A DNA stretch of 64,000 bases, from the NCBI GenBank assembly GCA_913775095.1, contig CAJYIW010000023.1, positions 151,503 through 215,502 of the forward strand, in the 5' to 3' direction. How positions within the stretch are numbered: the first letter of the stretch is position 1; every line of letters begins with the position of its first letter. The notes beneath the pieces were generated by a model. The model did not search any database. It worked only from the letters and a program-made list of their open reading frames with translations, and had not been told where the DNA came from. This stretch comes from an uncultured Siphonobacter sp. (GTDB lineage: Bacteria > Bacteroidota > Bacteroidia > Cytophagales > Spirosomataceae). The position numbers and the translations under genes are program-made. Positions 57,407 to 64,000 of this stretch are shown piece after piece.

Positions 57407-59164
57407 GTGAAAAACTTCTTAGTCATCTTAACATTTTTATTCTTTTTAGCGTGTACGAGAGAGTCAATCATATCTCCTGAAACAGATATAGTAGCTCACT
57501 CTGGTATGAGAACTAATGTTACTCAAGCCTTCTTTGTATCACCAGAAGGAAAAGACAGTAATTCTGGTACTTTAGAATCACCTTTTTTAACATTTGAAAG
57601 AGCTAGGGATACCCTACGTGTGTCTTCAATTAAAACAGTTTATATACGTTCTGGATTGTATCAACGAACTAATACTTTTTTTTTAGATGCAAAAGATAAT
57701 AATCAAGTTTGGTCAATTTATCCTGGTGATATTCCAAATACAGCGATTATAAATGGTAATGGAATTCATGATATTTTAGATATTATTGGTGGAAGTGGTA
57801 TAACTATAAATGGATTAACAATTCAAAATTTTTCTAGTAGAGGTATTGGGATACACGGCGGCATGGGAATGAAAGAAGCTACACCTCATTTTACTGTAAA
57901 ACATGACATTGCAGAAGGCAATAAGATTACTAATAATATTGTAGAAAATGGTAATGTAGCTTTTGGTGCATGGGATAGAGCCGCAATATATGCTCAAGGG
58001 AATGTTCCTAATACCTACTTGGCGAATAATGTAATCAGAAATAGTACGGGGTATGGAATGGGGGTATGGTGTTTGCAGACAGGAGATAATACATCGAACA
58101 CTCAAATTATTAATAATGTGTTATTAAATGTGTGCGGGAACGTGAAAGATGGAGGAGCTATATATATAAATGACCGTACAAGAAAAGTTACTGGTATTGT
58201 AGTTAAAAATAATTATATACGTGATTACGGCATTTTTGAAAATGCAACTCGTGCTATTTATATGGATGATGAATCTTCAAACTTAACAGTAGAAGGTAAT
58301 ATTATTTCTGGATCTGGTACTTATCCAATTATGTATCATAGTGGTTCTAATAATAAAGTTACTGGAAATATTATTGATCTAAACGATGATGGTACTAAAA
58401 GCATTTTTCTATATCAGAATGATAGTAACTATGGTGTTATGTCAAATAATGTTTTTTCAGGCAACATAATTCTGTCTAAATATACTTTCTATTCTATAGC
58501 ACGTGTTTATAAATTCTTTGATACCGGCAGACAAACTAATAAACCAGATATCAAAAATAATTTTTATTATAATTATACTACAGGTACTATAAATACTGGT
58601 AATACTGAATTAGCAGATTCTTCACCTATAACCGGGGACCCTGAAATTTATGGGTGGAATTATGATATTAAAGATACAAGTCCTATTTATAAATCTCCAA
58701 TCAATTTTCCTAACAAATCTAATAATTGGGGACCTGTAGGATATACTATCCCTACTATAGGTACTGCACCGTCTTGTTTGATTTCTAGTAGAAAAATGTT
58801 GCAGATTACTGCCAATAAATATGATTCTATGCAAGGCGTTACAAAGAATAATACCTTTCTAGGTTCTTGTGATAATAATGATTGGGTTGCTTATAATAAT
58901 GTTGACTTGGGGTCTGGGTACAGTAAGTTAACAATTAGAGTTGCTGTACCTGATCCCCAAGCTGGTCAGATTATAGAAGTTAGATCTGGCAGCGTAACAG
59001 GCTCTTTGCTAGGTATGCTCAAGACTGTTAGTACGGGTAGTTTCACATCTTATGAAGATCAGTCCATCAACCTAAATGGAGCAATAGGTACCCATAAAAT
59101 ATACATTGTTTTTAAAGGTAAGAGTGGAATTGGTAACTTTGAATATTTCAGATTTACTAATTAA
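57407..59164 (+). CDS. right-handed beta-helix lipoprotein with CBM6-like C-terminus
   Basis: 585 residues from a GTG at 57407, which gives a lipoprotein signal MKNFLVILTFLFFLAC; in-frame TTG and GTG codons upstream give no proper signal. After FVSPEGKDSNSGTLESPFLT, the typical entry to secreted polysaccharide-lyase-like helices, residues of about 110-420 carry beta-helix turns (NTYLANNVIRNSTGYGMGVW and similar). The last 125 residues resemble a family 6 carbohydrate-binding module (GSCDNNDWVAYNNVDLGSGY, then IYIVFKG and FEYFRF). Likely a surface enzyme that cuts or trims the locus's own polymer, or a binding protein. AT-rich like the cassette. Confidence 0.82.
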   Translation: MKNFLVILTFLFFLACTRESIISPETDIVAHSGMRTNVTQAFFVSPEGKDSNSGTLESPFLTFERARDTLRVSSIKTVYIRSGLYQRTNTFFLDAKDNNQVWSIYPGDIPNTAIINGNGIHDILDIIGGSGITINGLTIQNFSSRGIGIHGGMGMKEATPHFTVKHDIAEGNKITNNIVENGNVAFGAWDRAAIYAQGNVPNTYLANNVIRNSTGYGMGVWCLQTGDNTSNTQIINNVLLNVCGNVKDGGAIYINDRTRKVTGIVVKNNYIRDYGIFENATRAIYMDDESSNLTVEGNIISGSGTYPIMYHSGSNNKVTGNIIDLNDDGTKSIFLYQNDSNYGVMSNNVFSGNIILSKYTFYSIARVYKFFDTGRQTNKPDIKNNFYYNYTTGTINTGNTELADSSPITGDPEIYGWNYDIKDTSPIYKSPINFPNKSNNWGPVGYTIPTIGTAPSCLISSRKMLQITANKYDSMQGVTKNNTFLGSCDNNDWVAYNNVDLGSGYSKLTIRVAVPDPQAGQIIEVRSGSVTGSLLGMLKTVSTGSFTSYEDQSINLNGAIGTHKIYIVFKGKSGIGNFEYFRFTN

Positions 59165-59170
59165 CTTTAT

Positions 59171-59223
59171 CAAACGTTTAAAGAGGTTGATGGAAATCAA
59201 CCTCTTTAAACGTTTGGCTATTT
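59171..59223. terminator. bidirectional terminator with 21-bp perfect stem
   Basis: 59171-59191 pairs perfectly with 59196-59216 around a GGAA loop, followed by GCTA-T7 on the plus strand. It separates the two convergent beta-helix genes; the minus-strand gene ends at 59218, inside the T region. Confidence 0.9.
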
Positions 59224-61281
59224 TTTTAAACCAATATTGTTGTAATCTATTGGTTTCCATCCTGGCCATCTTTTAACTTCTTCAGGTATTTGAAGCATGT
59301 TAGATTGTTTGGTAGATTTCAAAGGTAATTTATGATTGCTGTTATTACTTTGATAAGTGTTTGCAACTTGATATCCAGATCCCGTGGTTATTTTCTTGAC
59401 ATTGTAGCACATAGTGTTTTCAATTATATTTTTTCTGGAATGGATTGAAGTGCTGTCAAAAAAGTTTTTCAAATAGGGATATTTCATAATATATTTTTGT
59501 GAACGTATATCAACTGTTTCCGTAAGTTGTTTAATATAATAAGGATTTTTTAAATACATATCATTCCATTTTTTATCAGACCAAGGTGAATTAGAATAAG
59601 CAATTTGGCAATTTATAAAAATATTATTTTTTAAAAGATTATTGGCACCTCCATTTATGTGAACTCCTCCAAAGCCTGATTCATATTTTGATCCACAATT
59701 ATCAAAAAGATTGTTGGTTACATTGATTCCTCCACTACCGTCGTCCATGTACACAGCTGCAATCATGTTACTATGTTCGTTATATATATTTTTGAATAAA
59801 TTATTTGTAATTGAACTTCCTGTGGAAGATGGATCACGTCCTGTATAAATAGCTCCCATATCACTAAATCCGTAGCATACGGTTTCAATTTTATTATTTG
59901 TAATTATGTGGTCATTTCCACTAAATATGATTGCTTGGTCTGGGGTATCATGAATATAGCAGTTTTTTACAATATTTCCTACGCCAGCTAAAGTTATCGC
60001 AGGAGTGTATGTTTTGTAAATGCGTGAATAATCATAAAATTCACAGTTTTGAATAACGTTATTAGATGGATCTAGTGTTTTTCTATCACCTCCCTCTATA
60101 CTAATCCCTCCGGATCCTGTATGACCTATTACAGAATTTATAATTTTTACGTTTTTAGATTTAGTTGCTTCTATTGCCAGTAATCCAGAATTTATAAATG
60201 AACAACCTTCAAAAGTTATTTTGTTACTGTTTGTTATTTTAACAAAGGTATTTTGGTTTGTACAAAAAGAGATATTTTTTATCTTTACATTTGAAGCATT
60301 TTTTAAAATTATTAAGTTATTATCTAAAGTAGATACTTCAATTATAGCATTCTTAATAGACGTTTCTGGCCAAAGATACAGGTCTCCTGAAGATCGATCT
60401 AAGTACCATTCGCCTGGCTGATCAAGTTCTTCTAATATATTATAAAAGTAAAATCCTCTTACATTTCGTGCAGCTTTAATATTTCCATCACTACTATCAT
60501 CACTGCTGTAGATGCCATAGCTTGCATTATTATTAGTGTATATCGCCTTTGATATAGTATCGATCTTTTCTACAGAAAGGTTATCATATGCCCAACCTAC
60601 TGCAAATTGTCCAGCAATCCATATATCCGGAGCTTTACTCCATGATAATGGCTTGTTAAAAGTGTAATGGAAAATAGGCAGTTCTCGATTACTTTTATTA
60701 GTTCTAGTGGCACCTTTTTCTATAACTTTACCAATTGAAACCAAACTATCATTAGGCCAACGTGCTATCGTTAAAGGTTTTTTATTGTAAAATAATTCTA
60801 AAGGAGCAGGTTGTTTATTAGCATCGTACCCTGTTTGCTTTAACTCTCCCCAATTAATAACTCCATGGTTTTTTAAATTAGTTTTATATATTTTACCATA
60901 TGATTTTTTGTTTATCCGAGATGATTGTAATGTATCTGTTATGACTACAAATTTATTTACATCTAATACTTTTCCTCCACTGATTTGCACATATTCATTA
61001 TTGTAAGATGCAATAGTAGTGTTGGATGATACGTTTATAGTATTTTCAATTTGATAGTATCCTTTTCTTAAATAAATTATTCTATTTTTGTCTGATTTTA
61101 TTTTTAATGCTGCTTCTATTGTCTTTAATGGTTTTTCCTTAGTACCAGTATTTAAATCATCTCCATTTTTTGCTACATATATATCAGTAGTTTGACCAAT
61201 AACTTTTAAACTAATTGCAAGTAGAATAATAATTATTTTAGTCAATAGTTTTATATTGAAAAATTTGTTAGTTAAATTCAT
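59218..61281 (-). CDS. secreted right-handed beta-helix protein, possible glycoside hydrolase (GH141-like)
   Basis: 687 residues from the ATG at 61281, with a signal peptide (KIIIILLAISLKVIG). It starts like other helix enzymes, DIYVAKNGDDLNTGTKEKPLKTIEAAL. A beta-domain follows, with TIARWPNDS, and PGEWYLDRSSGDLYLWPE at about 310-330, a pattern seen in GH141-type enzymes, then some ten helix turns with N-x-I/F repeats. GH141 includes alpha-L-fucosidases, which would fit the nearby fcl and gmd genes, but this is an inference from a short motif. It is on the opposite strand from the rest of the cassette and shares its AT-rich composition. Confidence 0.8.
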   Translation of the reverse strand: MNLTNKFFNIKLLTKIIIILLAISLKVIGQTTDIYVAKNGDDLNTGTKEKPLKTIEAALKIKSDKNRIIYLRKGYYQIENTINVSSNTTIASYNNEYVQISGGKVLDVNKFVVITDTLQSSRINKKSYGKIYKTNLKNHGVINWGELKQTGYDANKQPAPLELFYNKKPLTIARWPNDSLVSIGKVIEKGATRTNKSNRELPIFHYTFNKPLSWSKAPDIWIAGQFAVGWAYDNLSVEKIDTISKAIYTNNNASYGIYSSDDSSDGNIKAARNVRGFYFYNILEELDQPGEWYLDRSSGDLYLWPETSIKNAIIEVSTLDNNLIILKNASNVKIKNISFCTNQNTFVKITNSNKITFEGCSFINSGLLAIEATKSKNVKIINSVIGHTGSGGISIEGGDRKTLDPSNNVIQNCEFYDYSRIYKTYTPAITLAGVGNIVKNCYIHDTPDQAIIFSGNDHIITNNKIETVCYGFSDMGAIYTGRDPSSTGSSITNNLFKNIYNEHSNMIAAVYMDDGSGGINVTNNLFDNCGSKYESGFGGVHINGGANNLLKNNIFINCQIAYSNSPWSDKKWNDMYLKNPYYIKQLTETVDIRSQKYIMKYPYLKNFFDSTSIHSRKNIIENTMCYNVKKITTGSGYQVANTYQSNNSNHKLPLKSTKQSNMLQIPEEVKRWPGWKPIDYNNIGLKK

Positions 61282-61374
61282 CGTTTCGAAATATTTATAA
61301 TTTGAGCGGAGCATTGTTAATTATGTGATTATTTTACTAAATTTATTGTTTAGATAGAAACCGTCAGTAATCCA

Positions 61375-62130
61375 GTGAAAAAACAACTTATTAGTATTGA
61401 CATTACTACAGGGTCATACACAAGCTTTATAGATCGTTTGATAGATTTAGCTCAGTCTGGCAAGTCTTCTTATGTATGTGTTGCTAATGTGCATATGTTA
61501 GTCGAAGCTTACAATGATACTTCATTTGCAGACGTTGTTAATAATGCCGATATAGTCACTCCTGATGGGATGCCTTTAACATGGGGGTTAAAGATTATAC
61601 ATAACTTAACTCAAGATCGAGTAGCAGGAATGGATCTATTACCCAATCTTTTGTCTGCAACATCAAAAAAAAATATGCCTGTATTCTTTTATGGTGGCAC
61701 CCAAGGTATGTTAGATCAAACGGAATTATTTATTAAACAAAATTTTCCGTTTTTAAATGTTGCGGGAATGATCAGCCCACCTTTTCGTAAGCTCTCCCAT
61801 GAAGAAGAAGAGGAAATAATAGAAAAAATTAATAGTAGTGGAGCTCAGATGATATTCGTAGCCTTAGGTTGTCCTAAACAGGAAAAGTGGATGGCTTCTA
61901 TGAAAGGACGTATACAGGCTACCATGATTGGCATTGGTGGAGCTTTACCCGTTATGGTGGGTATGCAGAAAAGAGCTCCTGAGTGGATGCAGAAAGCAAG
62001 TTTAGAATGGTTATATCGACTGAGTCAGGAGCCTCAACGTTTATTCAAACGGTACGCTGTCACCAATACCACTTACTTGTGGCTTCTCGCCAAAGCATTA
62101 GCTTCTAAAAAGATGTCGAGGGCAGCTTAA
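61375..62130 (+). CDS. WecG/TagA/CpsF-family glycosyltransferase
   Basis: 251 residues, starting at a GTG (61375). Motifs: VANVHMLVEAYND, VTPDGMPLTWGLKI, FFYGGTQGMLD and FVALGCPKQEKWM, all typical of the family that transfers N-acetylmannosamine or its uronic acid to a lipid-linked sugar. Probably the second transferase in the pathway. Composition changes from AT-rich at its start toward normal at its end, so the right edge of the cassette lies within or just after this gene. It ends two bases from the convergent wzi-like gene. Confidence 0.9.
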   Translation: MKKQLISIDITTGSYTSFIDRLIDLAQSGKSSYVCVANVHMLVEAYNDTSFADVVNNADIVTPDGMPLTWGLKIIHNLTQDRVAGMDLLPNLLSATSKKNMPVFFYGGTQGMLDQTELFIKQNFPFLNVAGMISPPFRKLSHEEEEEIIEKINSSGAQMIFVALGCPKQEKWMASMKGRIQATMIGIGGALPVMVGMQKRAPEWMQKASLEWLYRLSQEPQRLFKRYAVTNTTYLWLLAKALASKKMSRAA

Positions 62131-62132
62131 GA

Positions 62133-63629
62133 TTAAAACCACCCTGATTTACGAATGGTTAACATTCCAGCTAAAGAAGATGTTAACCATTCTCCCTTGT
62201 CTAACGCCAGAGTAGCTTTCCACTCTAGTCCCCCCCATTTTCCCTGAGGAACTACTACTTCAACCAAGCCAGAAAACTGCTTGGCACCTCCCGGTAGGGG
62301 AGCAGCACTATAGGGACGGCCAGAGTTCCAGCTTTGAGAAGCTAGGGCTCTCACACTGATTCCGGATGGGAAATACCCTACCGCAGCCAAATGAAGTAAT
62401 TGCACACGATTGTTACTAATCATGGAAAAGTTCTTGAAGGGGCCTCTCAGGTTATACCAGCGGGGAGAGGCATCCATCCAGCGAGTGACAAAGGGAGTGC
62501 CTACTATGCGTTGCTGATGCGTCCATCCGTCAATGTATTGGTAATTATGAAAGTAGTCATCATTTCCTTTAGGATACTTGGGCCCACTTTGATTCATGGT
62601 TGTCATGAATTCGGCCGTAAATTGAGCAATTTGAAAACCTGATGATTGTGTCAAGGGTTTTTTCCAGCGGAAACCATACAAGCCATCTGGCAAATTACCA
62701 AATACTACCCCAGACATATCTTCCCAAGGTCTTTGTATGTAAAATAATAGATTAGACTTTGATAAGTTAACTTCCAAAGCCAGGTCTATTGAGCCAAGGT
62801 GATTACCCGATCGATTGGCAGTATCGAAGGCCGTGAAACCTCCTGTATTTTCATCATCTACTGCACTGGGCCACAATGCTTTTTTATAAGCATTCCAATC
62901 GGAAGGTAGATATCCTTTATTAGATAAACTATTATTCAGGTAAGGTGAATATCCACCCCACTGCACATAATGGGACATGCCTCCATAAAATCTTACTTTC
63001 CAGCTGGGTTTGCCAATGCGGACGTATAGGGCCTTGGCGTGTAAATACACGTTCTGTAAGGAATCTGTATTCGTAAACCAGCCGTGGCTGAAAAAAGCAT
63101 TAACTGCAATAAGGTCTTTCGTGAACTTTAGAGGAGCGTAATCTTTGGTTCCGATTCGGATCTGGGTGATGGGCACCGCATTGCCCGACCAGGCATAGGA
63201 ACCCGAGGTTAGTAAGGTATCCGTAATACCGTTGATTTCTTTGCGTCGACCTACGTATAACTCTCCATGACCCAGCCGTATGGCGGCATAGGCTTCCGGT
63301 AAGACAAAACGAGAGTGGCGGGTAGCATTGCCGACGGCTTCTACGCTGGCTTTGAAATAAGGTTTTCGGTTTTGCGTCGCGTCGCCCCATAAGCCCGTGG
63401 CTCCCAGCGAAACAATACCGGCAGGCGATTCCAGCGGAACGGTTCCAAACTGATTGGAACGTAACCAGAAGGGGGTTCGGCTACTGCTAGAAGCTATACC
63501 ACTGAGTTCGGCTTTGTAGCGGATGCCCTGCGTAGTCACCGTATCGTAAACGGGGCGGTTGAACTGAGCCCAGGCCGATAGCTGTGCTAATAGGCATAAA
63601 CTCACAAAAACGAATAACCGTGTGTTCAT
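62133..63629 (-). CDS. Wzi-family capsule assembly outer-membrane protein
   Basis: 498 residues with a signal peptide ending at LSAWAQ. The body is a beta-barrel-like chain of alternating aromatic strands matching capsule assembly protein Wzi: GIASSSSRTPFWLRSNQFGTV at the start and FYGGMSHYVQWGGYSP in the middle. Wzi anchors or organises capsule at the outer membrane. Composition is again that of the chromosome, so this gene probably belongs to the conserved frame of the locus. Confidence 0.88.
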   Translation of the reverse strand: MNTRLFVFVSLCLLAQLSAWAQFNRPVYDTVTTQGIRYKAELSGIASSSSRTPFWLRSNQFGTVPLESPAGIVSLGATGLWGDATQNRKPYFKASVEAVGNATRHSRFVLPEAYAAIRLGHGELYVGRRKEINGITDTLLTSGSYAWSGNAVPITQIRIGTKDYAPLKFTKDLIAVNAFFSHGWFTNTDSLQNVYLHAKALYVRIGKPSWKVRFYGGMSHYVQWGGYSPYLNNSLSNKGYLPSDWNAYKKALWPSAVDDENTGGFTAFDTANRSGNHLGSIDLALEVNLSKSNLLFYIQRPWEDMSGVVFGNLPDGLYGFRWKKPLTQSSGFQIAQFTAEFMTTMNQSGPKYPKGNDDYFHNYQYIDGWTHQQRIVGTPFVTRWMDASPRWYNLRGPFKNFSMISNNRVQLLHLAAVGYFPSGISVRALASQSWNSGRPYSAAPLPGGAKQFSGLVEVVVPQGKWGGLEWKATLALDKGEWLTSSLAGMLTIRKSGWF

Positions 63630-63650
63630 AGGTTGGCAAGGTTTACCAGG

Positions 63651-63680
63651 GATTCCGTACCCCGAACAGGGTACGGAATC
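63651..63680. repeat. perfect 12-bp hairpin between UDP-glucose dehydrogenase and wzi genes
   Basis: 63651-63662 pairs with 63669-63680 around a 6-base loop. It lies 12 bases after the dehydrogenase stop on the minus strand; no T tract. Possibly a processing or weak termination signal between the two genes. Confidence 0.7.
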
Positions 63681-63692
63681 TATTACTTCATA

Positions 63693-64000
63693 CTAATTAA
63701 TTTTCTGACGACCGATGGAATAATAGGTATAGCCTCTTTCCTGCATGTCCTCGAGCTCATAGACGTTGCGTCCGTCGAAGATCACCTTGTTCTTCAGCCG
63801 CGATTCGATCTTCTCGAAATCCGGCGTTCTGAACTGCGGCCACTCCGTCATGATCATCAACGCATCGGCGTCTACTAACGCCGAATAGGCATCCTTGGTG
63901 AAGGTTACCTTCGAGCCCAGATCCTCCAGATTGGCCACGTTCTCCATCGCCTCAGGATCGTAGGCCTTGATGTGAGCTCCCGCCGAGAGCAGCTCCCGGA
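63693..64000 (-). CDS. UDP-glucose 6-dehydrogenase, C-terminal part
   Basis: Only the last 102 codons are in the window; the gene begins beyond 64000. The visible part shows the UDP-binding domain of nucleotide-sugar dehydrogenases: GAHIKAYDPEAMENVANL, then VDADALMIMTEWPQF and the C-terminal VIFDGRNVYELEDM. It oxidises UDP-glucose to UDP-glucuronate, a precursor for acidic polysaccharides, which fits the neighbouring locus. Substrate specificity (glucose or another UDP-sugar) cannot be fixed from this part alone. Confidence 0.9.
   Translation of the reverse strand, partial: RELLSAGAHIKAYDPEAMENVANLEDLGSKVTFTKDAYSALVDADALMIMTEWPQFRTPDFEKIESRLKNKVIFDGRNVYELEDMQERGYTYYSIGRQKIN

Noticed and set aside
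51266..62130. Prophage or transposon as source of the AT-rich segment
   Set aside because: No integrase, transposase, phage gene or tRNA attachment site is visible; all genes fit polysaccharide synthesis or modification.

Overview
The window looks like a chromosomal segment of a Bacteroidota bacterium, most likely a Cytophagales/Spirosomataceae-type organism. The evidence is SusC/SusD pairs, DUF4249 and TonB-dependent receptor genes, a hybrid two-component (HTCS) regulator, a type IX secretion sorting tail, lipoproteins with Bacteroidota-style signals, one TTTG-N19-TAnnTTT-type promoter, and the lack of clear Shine-Dalgarno sites. The genus cannot be fixed from sequence reading alone. No rRNA, tRNA, CRISPR array, insertion sequence or phage was seen.

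Layout. 1-7.1 kb: end of gatB, a TlpA-like thioredoxin, proC, a small lipoprotein, an ECF sigma factor with an anti-sigma/TonB-like partner, and a DUF4139 protein. 7.2-11.2 kb: a TonB-dependent receptor and a DUF4249 lipoprotein, separated by two strong terminators but sharing an identical 20-bp upstream element. 11.6-16 kb: a fatty acid desaturase, two paralogous 85-aa proteins, and a GMC oxidoreductase with its small Tat-type subunit. 16.3-23.3 kb: a GH97 glycosidase, a 56-aa zinc-ribbon protein, a structured leader in front of a heme oxygenase, an RCC1-repeat secreted protein and a ScyD/E-like lipoprotein. 24.1-36 kb: two very large sensor kinases meeting tail to tail, the second (HTCS) divergent from a SusC/SusD pair that has no adjacent hydrolase. 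37-41.5 kb: a methionine locus (SAM-I riboswitch, metY, metX) in which MetX carries a C-terminal LytTR-like DNA-binding domain, followed by a NeuD-like acyltransferase. 41.5-43.6 kb is a long nearly gene-free stretch with a candidate small RNA.

43.6-64 kb is an exopolysaccharide/capsule locus of the Wzx/Wzy type. A GC-balanced assembly part (PHP phosphatase, Wza-like exporter, Wzc-like kinase, initiating sugar transferase, GDP-fucose genes fcl and gmd) is followed by a sharply AT-rich cassette from about 51.3 to 62.1 kb. That cassette holds a flippase, a polymerase, an alpha/beta-hydrolase-like protein, two glycosyltransferases, two convergent beta-helix proteins and a WecG-type transferase. 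Normal composition returns with wzi and a UDP-glucose dehydrogenase. Long perfect inverted repeats sit at the left edge of the cassette and at gene-group boundaries inside it. The cassette reads as a horizontally exchanged, strain-specific polymer module making a probably fucose-containing polymer.

The strongest candidates for something undescribed are the MetX-LytTR fusion under a SAM riboswitch, the structured leader before the heme oxygenase, the candidate small RNA near 41.9 kb, and the hairpin-delimited polysaccharide cassette with its paired beta-helix proteins.
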